37,635 nt of DNA from positions 1 to 37,635 of the forward strand of contig JAOACW010000014.1 in assembly GCA_026417625.1 (NCBI GenBank), in the 5' to 3' direction. The DNA is from Syntrophales bacterium. Lineage in GTDB: Bacteria; Desulfobacterota; Syntrophia; Syntrophales; UBA8958. Shown here piece after piece: positions 16,686 through 24,468 of this stretch. The notes under the pieces are model-generated. The model was not told the DNA's origin, made no database searches, and worked only from the letters and a program-made list of their open reading frames with translations. Position numbers and translations under genes: made by a program. Numbering within the stretch: position 1 is the first letter of the stretch; every line of letters begins with the position of its first letter.

Positions 16686-17831
16686 TTATTTTAGAATCTG
16701 AGCAGCGACGATTACTCTCTGAATCTGATTTGTACCCTCGTAGATCTGCGTTATTTTTGCGTCCCGCATCATCCGTTCTACAGGGTATTCCCTGCTATAT
16801 CCATAGCCTCCAAAAATCTGAACGGCATCTGTCGTAACCTTCATCGCTGTATCGGAGGCAAACCATTTCGCCATCGAAGCAATACGGGGAATATCAGGGG
16901 AATCGGGTTCTGTATCGATAGTAGATGCTGCACGATAAACCAGTGTCCTCGCAGCTTCGACTCCGAGAGCCATCTCCGCCAACATCCACTGTATTCCCTG
17001 GAAGCTCGCGATCGGCTTTCCAAACTGAACACGCTCTTTTGCGTATTTGATGGCTGCGTCCAGGGCACCTTGAGCAACACCAACGGCCTGAGCGCCCACG
17101 GCAGGTCTCGTATAATTGAACGTTTTCATCAATATCCTGAAACCATTTCCCTCTCCCCCAAGTAGTCGATCCTCGGGAAGATAAATCTCCTCGAAAGTCA
17201 ACTCTCTAGTATCAGATCCCCGAATTCCCATCTTGTGTTCCTGCTTGCCCACAGAAAAACCCGGGTCTCCTTTCTCAACAATAAACATGCTTATACCATT
17301 ATGCCCCTTCTCCCTATCAGTGTACGCAAGAACTATTATGATCTCAGCCTCTCCACCGTTGGTGATAAAAATCTTCGAACCATTGAGAACGTACCCACCA
17401 TCTACTTTTTTTGCGAACGTTTTCATGCCGGCCACATCGGAACCTGCACCCGGTTCTGTAATGGCGCAAGCCCCAAGGCACTGTCCCGAAGCCATCCTAT
17501 AGAGGTATGTTCTTTTCTGTTCCTCCGTACCCCCAAGAAGAAGAGGGTCACTTGCGAGTGCCTGCGTGGTGAGTATAACCGATGTGGATGCACAGACTCT
17601 GGCTATTTCCTCTACAGCAATCACAAGAGAAAGCATTCCCGCACCTGCACCACCATACTCCTCCGGTACCTGAATCCCAAGAAGACCGTTTTCCACCAGC
17701 AATCTAAGGTTCTGTTTAGGGAATTCTTCAAAGGCATCAACATTAGCCGCTTTGGGTGCGAATTCTGTCTCCGCAATACGCCTAACAGTATCACGTAGCA
17801 TTTTCTGATCCTCTGTGAGTCTGAAGTCCAT
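16686..17831 (-). CDS. Short-chain acyl-CoA dehydrogenase (butyryl-CoA dehydrogenase type)
   Basis: This 381-residue flavoenzyme has the family signatures ITEPGAGSDVAGM and, near the end, the catalytic base E365 in QIYEGTNQIQR. Glu at this position is typical of short- and medium-chain members. It should oxidise acyl-CoA to trans-2-enoyl-CoA and pass electrons to ETF. AGGAGG precedes the ATG by 6 bases. It is the fifth gene of the gct operon. No etfAB is in the window; FixC at the left edge could take ETF electrons. Confidence 0.88.
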   Translation of the reverse strand: MDFRLTEDQKMLRDTVRRIAETEFAPKAANVDAFEEFPKQNLRLLVENGLLGIQVPEEYGGAGAGMLSLVIAVEEIARVCASTSVILTTQALASDPLLLGGTEEQKRTYLYRMASGQCLGACAITEPGAGSDVAGMKTFAKKVDGGYVLNGSKIFITNGGEAEIIIVLAYTDREKGHNGISMFIVEKGDPGFSVGKQEHKMGIRGSDTRELTFEEIYLPEDRLLGGEGNGFRILMKTFNYTRPAVGAQAVGVAQGALDAAIKYAKERVQFGKPIASFQGIQWMLAEMALGVEAARTLVYRAASTIDTEPDSPDIPRIASMAKWFASDTAMKVTTDAVQIFGGYGYSREYPVERMMRDAKITQIYEGTNQIQRVIVAAQILK

Positions 17832-17884
17832 CTCATGCCTCCTGAACTTACTCTTTTTCTCCTTCTTACCTGAACTATTTGTGT

Positions 17885-18742
17885 CTACTTCTTTTGATAG
17901 TTATAGAAACCTATTCCCGTTTTTCGTCCTAAACGGTTCTCCTCTATCATTTTCCTGAATAGGGGCGACGGCTTGTAACGCTCCTCTTTCGTCATTTCAT
18001 ACATCGCTTCCATAGCGAACGCGCAAACGTCAACTCCTGCAAGGTCCATAATCTCAGCTGGTCCCATCGGCCAGTTACAGCCGAGTTTCATGGCCTGATC
18101 GATATCTTCTGCAGTCGCTGTACCGTTTAAGATCATATTGCAGGCTTCGTTATAGATGAGACAGAGAAACCGATTTACAATGAACCCAGGTATATCTTTC
18201 ACCACAATCGGCGTTTTACCAAAACGCTTACATAAATCGACCGTCCGATTGGTTGTTTCATCGGAGGTCATCTCCCCGCGGATGACCTCAACCAATCTCA
18301 TCAACGGAACGGGACTAAAATAATGAGTCCCAATTACCCGTTCTGGTCTTTCCGTTACTGAAGACAATCGCGAAATCGGAATCGTAGAAGTATTACTTGC
18401 CAGAATCACATCAGCGGAACAAATACGATCCAGTTTTTTGAATATCTCTTGTTTCAGTTCCACCTTCTCGAAAACTGCCTCAACAACCATAACGGCACCT
18501 TTTACAGCCTCTTCCAGATCTGTAAAAACGTATAACCGAGAAATTATTTCATCTGCCTGGTCCTGAGTGAGGGATCCTTTTGCCACTTTCCTATTGATGA
18601 AATTTTTAATGCTGCCTAGTCCTCGCTCGAGGATAGACGTAGAGGTATCCACAATATGGACTTCGAATCCACTCTCTGCAGCAACCTGGGCGATACCTGA
18701 ACCCATAGTCCCTATACCTATAACCGCTATCTTTTCCCCCAT
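17885..18742 (-). CDS. hbd: 3-hydroxyacyl-CoA (3-hydroxybutyryl-CoA) dehydrogenase
   Basis: This 285-residue enzyme has an N-terminal Rossmann motif GIGTMGSGIAQ, the SNTSTIPISRL and THYFSPVPLM catalytic segments, and the C-terminal helical domain. Its length is that of a stand-alone short-chain Hbd. It oxidises 3-hydroxyacyl-CoA to 3-ketoacyl-CoA with NAD. I place the start at 18742 (MGEKIAVIG), which has AGGAGG 8 bases upstream; a longer frame adds 14 unsupported residues. It follows the crotonase by 38 bases. Confidence 0.9.
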   Translation of the reverse strand: MGEKIAVIGIGTMGSGIAQVAAESGFEVHIVDTSTSILERGLGSIKNFINRKVAKGSLTQDQADEIISRLYVFTDLEEAVKGAVMVVEAVFEKVELKQEIFKKLDRICSADVILASNTSTIPISRLSSVTERPERVIGTHYFSPVPLMRLVEVIRGEMTSDETTNRTVDLCKRFGKTPIVVKDIPGFIVNRFLCLIYNEACNMILNGTATAEDIDQAMKLGCNWPMGPAEIMDLAGVDVCAFAMEAMYEMTKEERYKPSPLFRKMIEENRLGRKTGIGFYNYQKK

Positions 18743-18780
18743 TACAATTTCCTCCTGTAAGTGATCATTCTTCCTGCAAT

Positions 18781-19554
18781 TCACGGTGTTTTTTTCTTGT
18801 TAACAAAATCACGCATCTTGCTTTTTTGCTCTTCAGTTGAAAAACATAAGGCAAAACAGTCAATCTCAAATAGAGAAGCCGATTCAAGATCCATCTCCAA
18901 TCCCTTATTGATGGCCGATTTAATAAGTGTGATGGCATGAGGACTCCGCATTGCAATCTTCTCGGCCAGAGCAATCGTATCCTCAAGAAACGACACTTCG
19001 GGGAAAATATAGTTAATCAAACCAATCTTAAGGGCCTTCTGTGCCTCTATCATCTCACCCAAAAAGCAAAGCTCCTTTGCCCTAGTAATTCCAATGATTC
19101 TGGAAAGACGCTGTGTACCCGCTGATCCTGGCATTATACCTAGGTTTATCTCCGGAAGACCAAACCGAGACTTTTCCGTTGCAGTGCGCAAATCACAGGC
19201 TAACGCATATTCGAGACCACCACCGAGGCAGTAACCGTTTATTGCGGCTATAACTGGTTTCCTCAGGTTCCAGATCTTATCGACCACCTTTTTAGCCGCA
19301 AGGGCATACTCCCGTGCTTCCATAGGGTTTTTGTCCATCATTTCCCTTATGTCAGCTCCCGCAATAAACGCTTTCCCTCCCGAACCCTTTAAAATAACAA
19401 CGCTAATGTCACTCTCTGCCTCTGCCCTATAAAGAGCTTCTAGCAACCCAACGTTAACCTCTGTATTGAGCGCATTCAGCGCTTCTGGGCGGTTGATTGT
19501 AACAATAGCTATGGAATCTCTCTTTTCGTAAACTACAACTTCTGAATTTCCCAT
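18781..19554 (-). CDS. Enoyl-CoA hydratase (crotonase)
   Basis: This 257-residue crotonase has both catalytic glutamates, E115 (NGYCLGGGLEYALACD) and E135 (LPEINLGIMPG), and the oxyanion-hole segment AGADI. It hydrates trans-2-enoyl-CoA to 3-hydroxyacyl-CoA, the step between the acyl-CoA dehydrogenase and Hbd of the same operon. GAGGAG precedes the ATG. The gap to gctB is 28 bases. Confidence 0.9.
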   Translation of the reverse strand: MGNSEVVVYEKRDSIAIVTINRPEALNALNTEVNVGLLEALYRAEAESDISVVILKGSGGKAFIAGADIREMMDKNPMEAREYALAAKKVVDKIWNLRKPVIAAINGYCLGGGLEYALACDLRTATEKSRFGLPEINLGIMPGSAGTQRLSRIIGITRAKELCFLGEMIEAQKALKIGLINYIFPEVSFLEDTIALAEKIAMRSPHAITLIKSAINKGLEMDLESASLFEIDCFALCFSTEEQKSKMRDFVNKKKTP

Positions 19555-19582
19555 GAACTCTCACTCCTCAAAATTGTTCGCA

Positions 19583-20359
19583 TTACTTTTTGAGAAAAAC
19601 TCCTGTAGGATCACATTCCTCACGGAGGATGCGAATTAATTCTTCATCTGGATGTTCAGTTTCTTTCACATCATCCGCAATCTTCAGGTCCCAACCGGTT
19701 GCGGCCTTAATCTCCTCCACAGTTACCCCTGGGTGATACGACTCCAGGTACATTTCCCTTGTTTCTGGATGGAATCGAAGTACCCCCAGAGTAGAAATAA
19801 CAACACTAGGGCCGCCGCCGGGTAATCCGTACCTCTCCCTTTCGCGACCTCCGTTGAAGTAACCCGGAGTTGTGATAAAATCGACTCGTTCTGGAAACCG
19901 CTGCTTCTCGTGCAGCATAATGATTATTGACCGCTTGCAACCCGTTCCAATATCGTTAGATCCACCACTACCTGCGAAACGGACTCTGGGTGATCGATAA
20001 TCACCTATAACGTGGGTGTTAAGGTTGCCGTACTTATCGATCTGTGCCCCTCCTAGGAATCCCACATCGACTTCACCAGCATGCACCATGCCTAGAGCAT
20101 CCATTAAGCCCCCTTGCATAGCTGCACCGGGAACAAGGACAGAATCGGCAACTGAAAATGGGGTTTTCAAAGGTCTGCAATCAATGGCACCTGATTCGTA
20201 GAGGACGACCATATTTGGTGCATGGGTCTTTTTCGCAAGAACAGAGGCTAATAGCGGCAGACCTGTACCCACGATCACCTTTTCGCCATCCCTCAATTCT
20301 CTTGCTGCCGCTACGATCATCATTTCCTGCCGTGTAAATGTTGAATAATCGGTCTTCAT
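19583..20359 (-). CDS. gctB: CoA-transferase family I, glutaconate CoA-transferase subunit B-like
   Basis: This 258-residue beta subunit has E55 in VLYESGAIDC, matching the CoA-carrying glutamate of glutaconate CoA-transferase, plus FLGGAQID and GSGGSNDIGT loops. Retention of this Glu argues for a true transferase rather than an IpdB-type ring hydrolase, which lacks it. The start at 20359 (MKTDYSTF) has GGAGG 7 bases before it; a longer frame is spurious. It should move CoA from acetyl-CoA or another donor to the imported carboxylate. The substrate is not determined by sequence. Confidence 0.85.
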   Translation of the reverse strand: MKTDYSTFTRQEMMIVAAARELRDGEKVIVGTGLPLLASVLAKKTHAPNMVVLYESGAIDCRPLKTPFSVADSVLVPGAAMQGGLMDALGMVHAGEVDVGFLGGAQIDKYGNLNTHVIGDYRSPRVRFAGSGGSNDIGTGCKRSIIIMLHEKQRFPERVDFITTPGYFNGGRERERYGLPGGGPSVVISTLGVLRFHPETREMYLESYHPGVTVEEIKAATGWDLKIADDVKETEHPDEELIRILREECDPTGVFLKK

Positions 20360-20369
20360 AACAAGCCTC

Positions 20370-21314
20370 CTAAAAACCATAATTAACAGAGGGAGCACTC
20401 ATATCCCGGGCTCTAAGCGCAAGGAAACGCTGTATTCCGAACTCATCGATATACTTCTTCAAATACTCCTTTCTATCAGCTACCCCGTAAACCCACTTAT
20501 CCATGAAGCTCTGCCAGCCCTCAATTGTTCGTGATTCACGGATGTATTTGAAGATAAAATCCCTATCCACGTCGTAATAACCCTGAACGTGTTTAGGATG
20601 TGCTCCAAAAGGTTCATGTACAACAGCACATACTTTATAAGCAGGAAGTACCGTTCGGTTTGGGTCCCTACCTATGGCCTCCCGTGACACAATCTCCTCA
20701 CACGATACGATGACCTTTTCACAAGCTCTCATGCTCCAAGGCATGTCCCCCAAGATACCCCACATTTGGCAGTTCCCCTCCTCATCAGCCCGTTGAACAT
20801 GGCAATATCCTATATCTGGTTTCAATGGCGGTACGAGAACATGCTCGAAACCAGATCCAAAGGGATCTTTCATAACCTTTACCTTGTTCTCGTCCATCCA
20901 CGAAGAATATTTGACCATGTCACTGCCTTTCATTGAATTTATTGGTACGTAGGGAAGACCAAGGGCGCCAGCTAAAAAGCGGACCATCATGGCAAAATTC
21001 GTGTAATCCTCCATTTCTATTCTGTAGGGGATACCCTTCTCCATGGCACGCCTAAAACAATAGAGTGGACCGAACACCTCCATCCAGACGTACGAGGAAA
21101 TTATTCGGTCTACACAACCCGCCCCTATTAATTGGTCAGCGTGTTCGTTGAAACTGGGGGTGCAGATGGTAAGATGACACTTTTTCTGTCTTATAATTTC
21201 ATGGGTTATGGCGTAAGATATCGCATGAAAAAAACCTCCGATCGCAACGACCATTCCATCCTTGATATACCTGGAAACAGCCTCTTTTGCAGTCATTACT
21301 TTGGATTCTTTCAT
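20370..21314 (-). CDS. gctA: CoA-transferase family I, glutaconate CoA-transferase subunit A-like
   Basis: This 314-residue alpha subunit partners GctB (10-base gap). It begins with VMTAKEAVSRYIKDG and the AIGGFFHA loop, and shares the CEEIVSREAIGRDPN and FGAHPKHVQGYYD segments known from GctA. It is the first gene of the catabolic operon, with AGGAGGG 7 bases before the ATG and a -24/-12 promoter about 145 bases upstream. Activation of an external acid by CoA transfer rather than by ATP suits an energy-limited anaerobe. Confidence 0.85.
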   Translation of the reverse strand: MKESKVMTAKEAVSRYIKDGMVVAIGGFFHAISYAITHEIIRQKKCHLTICTPSFNEHADQLIGAGCVDRIISSYVWMEVFGPLYCFRRAMEKGIPYRIEMEDYTNFAMMVRFLAGALGLPYVPINSMKGSDMVKYSSWMDENKVKVMKDPFGSGFEHVLVPPLKPDIGYCHVQRADEEGNCQMWGILGDMPWSMRACEKVIVSCEEIVSREAIGRDPNRTVLPAYKVCAVVHEPFGAHPKHVQGYYDVDRDFIFKYIRESRTIEGWQSFMDKWVYGVADRKEYLKKYIDEFGIQRFLALRARDMSAPSVNYGF

Positions 21315-21458
21315 TTAAAAATCCCTCCTAAAATGACTTTCTAAAACCTCCCATAAACTTTCGACCAAACATCAGGGTAACCCTAACACACAAACCCTCT
21401 TCCCTTTCAGTATTGGTCATGAAGAATCACCCGTATGAAAAAGCTATTACAGTGGAAA

Positions 21459-21474
21459 AGCAAGGCTAGTACCA
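21459..21474 (-). promoter_or_regulatory. sigma54 (-24/-12) promoter of the gct operon
   Basis: The minus strand reads TGGTACTAGCCTTGCT, against consensus TGGCACG-N4-TTGCW. GG and GC are exactly ten bases apart and only two consensus bases differ. Transcription would begin near 21448, giving a leader of about 135 bases. The NtrC-type activator at 9308-10693 is in the same cluster and is the natural activator. Confidence 0.75.
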
Positions 21475-21506
21475 GACTTTAATCCCAGATAAATACTTGA
21501 ATTCGC

Positions 21507-21520
21507 TAACTAATTAGTTA
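21507..21520. promoter_or_regulatory. 14-bp perfect palindrome, candidate operator or activator site
   Basis: TAACTAATTAGTTA is a perfect dyad about 60-70 bases upstream of the predicted gctA start. It could be an upstream activator site or an operator for a repressor acting on gctA or the porin. Binding protein unknown. Confidence 0.4.
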
Positions 21521-21922
21521 ATCGCTTAAGTGCCACCATTTATGGGAAACTTCACGAAAAGATGAAATAAAGGTAAGGGTAACAAAATAAGGATGCGATC
21601 AGTGGATACAATCTATCAACTGCGAAAGATCATAACCAAATACTTTAACTTTCACCATTTCCTTAAACTTTGGTAAAAAGTTTTGACAATAAGGTTTTTG
21701 GTACATGCGTGTACTGCCGATAAAACTTCATAATCGCATAATTCTGTAAATACAATTAGCTACACGATCGTTTGTCATTTCTTATCCCCAAGATAAACAA
21801 AGCATCCTCCTATTTGGGTGTGAAGATTTTTCATCAAGATTTCAAACACCCGTAAAATCCCTGTAACACAAAACTGATATGCAGCATCCACGGAATAAAT
21901 ACATTCAACGGAGGATGTGTCT

Positions 21923-23197
21923 ATGAGAGAAAGATTTAAACGTTTCAAAATTACTTTCAGTCTGGTTACCACTCTATTTTTACTTACGGTGACCCTTTCC
22001 TGGTCAGCTGACGAAAACCTAATCAGATTGCTCCAAGAGAAAAAATACCTAACAGAAACAGAAGCTAGCAGTTTACTGGAGCAGGTAAAATCGAAAGAAA
22101 AAAAGGAAAGAGAAGAAATAAAAAAAGATATTCAAGACGAAGTGAAGAAAACACAACTCCCACCGGCATTGAAAGGACTCAAAGTAAGTTCCACGATATT
22201 CTTTTACTGGGAGAATAAAAATACCAATAAGGACAGCCTGAATAAATTCGTTCTGGAACGTGCATATCTAACCGTCGCTAAAGATTTTTCTGAAAACCTC
22301 GCCATGAACCTAACAGCAGACCTCTTCACTTCAAAGGATACCAACGATAAGGGAAACGGTCTGGAATTGAGGGTGAAATACGCCTATGTTGATGCAAAAT
22401 TTCTAGGTACCTCAACCAAAATAGGCATGGTACCAACACCCTCAGATGCATACGACAGCTCCATCTGGCCTTACCGAGTCCAAGGGAAAAATTTTCTTGA
22501 TGCTCTAGGAATTATGTCGTCCGCCGACCTGGGAATCGTCAACCAGGGGAATATAGGAGAAATGGAAAGTGATTATTATAAGTACGGTAGCAAAACTTTC
22601 GGAGGACGTTGGGGTGGATGGATGATAGGCTTATATAACGGCCCTGGGTACAATCAATCAGAAGAAAACAACAATAAAGTGATTTCTGGTCTCGTGTATG
22701 TCCGTCCCATGCCTACTATACCTATTCTCAAGGGCTTGCAACTTGCCTATGTTGGAAGCTATGGAAAAAGCAACAACAAATTTGATTCAAAATTTGGTCC
22801 CACAAAGGAGTATCCAACATGGAGAGTAAATGTCGCCCAGGCTTCTCTTGTGCATCCGTTCTTTACACTTATGGGTCAATACTACTTGGGGAAAGGGACC
22901 AAGGACTCTAAAGAAGAAAAAGAAAGGGAAGGTTATCTGGTGGCAGGTTTCATACGGGCACCTATGATTGAAAAGTTAAGAGTTTTCGGGAAATATTACA
23001 CATACGATCCCGACAAAAATAGAATAGCCACTCCTGCTAATAAGAAAGATGAGTACAGAGTGTACGTTTTAGGTTTATCCTACGACTGGAGCAAAGAATT
23101 CATGCCGTTCATTGCATGGGAAAGGGAAGATAACAAAGCTTACTCAACTCGAGAGGACTACGATCGTTATCAGGTAGGGTTCCAACTAAAATTCTAA
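21923..23197 (+). CDS. Outer-membrane porin
   Basis: This 424-residue protein has a signal peptide (basic start, hydrophobic run, cleavage near TLSWSA). A short charged, coiled-coil-like segment follows (about 20-70), then a barrel rich in alternating aromatic strands that ends YQVGFQLKF with a terminal Phe, the usual signal for outer-membrane insertion. Overall it resembles phosphate-selective/OprO-like porins of Desulfobacterota, but selectivity cannot be read. I choose the ATG at 21923 (GGAGG 8 bases before) over a GTG at 21917 only two bases from the ribosome site. It is divergent from gctA and could admit the substrate of that pathway (inference). Confidence 0.8.
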   Translation: MRERFKRFKITFSLVTTLFLLTVTLSWSADENLIRLLQEKKYLTETEASSLLEQVKSKEKKEREEIKKDIQDEVKKTQLPPALKGLKVSSTIFFYWENKNTNKDSLNKFVLERAYLTVAKDFSENLAMNLTADLFTSKDTNDKGNGLELRVKYAYVDAKFLGTSTKIGMVPTPSDAYDSSIWPYRVQGKNFLDALGIMSSADLGIVNQGNIGEMESDYYKYGSKTFGGRWGGWMIGLYNGPGYNQSEENNNKVISGLVYVRPMPTIPILKGLQLAYVGSYGKSNNKFDSKFGPTKEYPTWRVNVAQASLVHPFFTLMGQYYLGKGTKDSKEEKEREGYLVAGFIRAPMIEKLRVFGKYYTYDPDKNRIATPANKKDEYRVYVLGLSYDWSKEFMPFIAWEREDNKAYSTREDYDRYQVGFQLKF

Positions 23198-23226
23198 AAT
23201 AAAGTGCAAAAGCTGAATAGCTGACG

Positions 23227-23251
23227 GGGGGGGGAAATTACTTCCCACCCC
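23227..23251 (+). terminator. G-rich hairpin after the porin gene
   Basis: GGGGGGGGAA (23227-23236) pairs with TTCCCACCCC (23242-23251) with one mismatch and a 5-base loop. It is 30 bases beyond the porin stop and lacks a U-run. The nine-G run inside it is prone to sequencing length error. It may be the first half of a tandem terminator. Confidence 0.4.
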
Positions 23252-23284
23252 GCTTCTCACAAACTGAGCTGTAAAAAATTATAA

Positions 23285-23308
23285 AGGGTTAGCAAGTTCG
23301 CTAACCCT
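23285..23308. terminator. Bidirectional intrinsic terminator (porin / tRNA-Arg)
   Basis: AGGGTTAGC (23285-23293) and GCTAACCCT (23300-23308) form a perfect 9-bp stem with a 6-base loop. On the plus strand ACTTTTCTTT follows; on the minus strand TTATAATTTTTT follows. It therefore can end both the porin transcript and the tRNA transcript. Confidence 0.8.
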
Positions 23309-23325
23309 ACTTTTCTTTATTAAAA

Positions 23326-23399
23326 TGGGCGATCCGGGACTCGAACCCGGGGCCTTTGGTTCCGGAGACCAACGCTCTATCCACCTGAGCTAATCGCCC
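23326..23399 (-). tRNA. tRNA-Arg (anticodon CCG)
   Basis: The 74-base minus-strand sequence folds as a full cloverleaf. It has a 7-bp acceptor (GGGCGAT/ATCGCCC), D arm GCTC/GAGC, anticodon arm TTGGT/ACCAA with loop CTCCGGA (anticodon CCG, codon CGG), T arm CCGGG/CCCGG with loop TTCGAGT, and discriminator A. CCA is not encoded. Confidence 0.95.
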
Positions 23400-23413
23400 A
23401 TGCATTGAATTTG

Positions 23414-23442
23414 CTATTAACTCTTTCTCAGATAACCGTCAA
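23414..23442 (-). promoter_or_regulatory. Promoter of tRNA-Arg
   Basis: On the minus strand TTGACG (23437-23442), a 17-base spacer and TAATAG (23414-23419) end 14 bases before the mature tRNA 5' end. The -35 is good and the -10 weak. Confidence 0.4.
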
Positions 23443-23454
23443 CTATTCGCTAAT

Positions 23455-24351
23455 TTAGAAATTTTCTTCCGGCAGAACACCTTTAAGTCCTTCATCAACA
23501 ATAATTTTTACAGGCCAGCTCCTATTCATCGTGTAAATATGAATGCCAATCACATCTTCCTCAACAAGACCAATCGCCTGCTCCACAGCGAACTCCACAC
23601 CGTATTTTTCCAACTCCTCCGGTTTGTCTTTGAAACGCTCAACTTTATCACCTAGCTTCTTGGGCACAGCCGGTTTAGCTAAGTCGATTATACGGAGAAA
23701 TTGCTTGTAATTCATCAGGGGGAAAATACCTGGAATTATAGGTACACCTACCCCCGCTTTCATCGCTAAATCACGAAATCGATAGAACTCATCATTATCG
23801 AAGAACAACTGGGTAATAACAAAGTCTGCACCTGCATCCACTTTACGTTTCAGATTCTCTATATCCACTTGCAAACTCGGAGCTTCCGGATGCTTTTGCG
23901 GATAACCAGCAACACCAATACAAAAATCCCCACGGGAAAAGATAAACTCGACCAACTCATTGGCATAACGGAATCCCCCCTCCATTGGTATAAAGCGAGG
24001 CATCCCTTCCGGCGGATCGCCTCGAAGGGCGAGGATGTTCTCAATTCCTTTCTCCTTAAGTTCCTCAAGAATCGCCGCTATATCCGACTTCGTCGCGTTA
24101 ACGCACGTCAGATGAGTAAGGGCCGTCTGTTTATACGTGTTTTGCACCCTATCTGCGATCTCTATCGTCTTATCCCTTGTCTTTCCACCAGCACCGTAGG
24201 TTACAGAGATGAAATGGGGATTATAAACGGCGAGCTCTTCGATTACCTTGTAGAGACTCTCCACATTTCCCTCCCTCACGGGGGGAAATACTTCAAAGGA
24301 CAGAGAAAACTTCCTCTTCGCTAATCCATCTCTGATCTTCATCTCTGACAT
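23455..24351 (-). CDS. metF: Methylenetetrahydrofolate reductase (MetF)
   Basis: This 298-residue TIM-barrel flavoprotein reduces 5,10-methylene-THF to 5-methyl-THF. E20 in SFEVFPP, SVTYGAGG, LALRGDPP and VDAGADFVITQLFFD are family signatures. In an anaerobe it may serve methionine synthesis or the methyl branch of the Wood-Ljungdahl pathway. No neighbouring C1 gene (such as metV or acs) decides this. The ATG at 24351 is only about three bases after GAGAGG; the ATG three codons later has better spacing, so the true start may be 24342. Confidence 0.92.
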   Translation of the reverse strand: MSEMKIRDGLAKRKFSLSFEVFPPVREGNVESLYKVIEELAVYNPHFISVTYGAGGKTRDKTIEIADRVQNTYKQTALTHLTCVNATKSDIAAILEELKEKGIENILALRGDPPEGMPRFIPMEGGFRYANELVEFIFSRGDFCIGVAGYPQKHPEAPSLQVDIENLKRKVDAGADFVITQLFFDNDEFYRFRDLAMKAGVGVPIIPGIFPLMNYKQFLRIIDLAKPAVPKKLGDKVERFKDKPEELEKYGVEFAVEQAIGLVEEDVIGIHIYTMNRSWPVKIIVDEGLKGVLPEENF

Positions 24352-24401
24352 TACCTCTCTTTGTATGCATGTAAATTACTATCTTTTACAATTCTATATC
24401 C

Positions 24402-24430
24402 TTCATAACAAATCACGTGTTGTTTGTAAA
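24402..24430 (-). promoter_or_regulatory. Candidate metF promoter with embedded dyad
   Basis: The minus strand has TTTACA (24425-24430), 17 bases and TATGAA (24402-24407). The arms ACAAA (24408-24412) and TTTGT (24423-24427) of an inverted repeat fill the spacer and the edge of the -35, a place where a repressor could bind. No SAM or SAH riboswitch-like structure was seen. Confidence 0.33.
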
Positions 24431-24468
24431 ATCTTCCATGTGCTATTAGTAGTAAGAAGAGGGAAGAA

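Larger units (their letters stand above)
21315..21922. other. Divergent intergenic region between gctA and porin
   Basis: These 608 bases hold no convincing gene; a 65-codon minus-strand frame overlaps the porin start and is rejected. They contain the sigma54 promoter of gctA, a 14-bp palindrome, a GTACA-TGCG-TGTAC dyad (21701-21714) and a possible GGGTGT/ACACCC stem in the porin leader. No clear sigma70 promoter for the porin was found. Confidence 0.65.

Noticed and set aside
21523-21538. Possible sigma54 site TGGCACTTAAGCGATT on the minus strand
   Set aside because: The -24 half is perfect but no GC lies ten bases after the GG; the site at 21459-21474 fits far better.
24352-24468. SAM/SAH riboswitch ahead of metF
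   Set aside because: The 117-base gap has no multi-helix conserved core; only a short dyad within a promoter-like pair was found.
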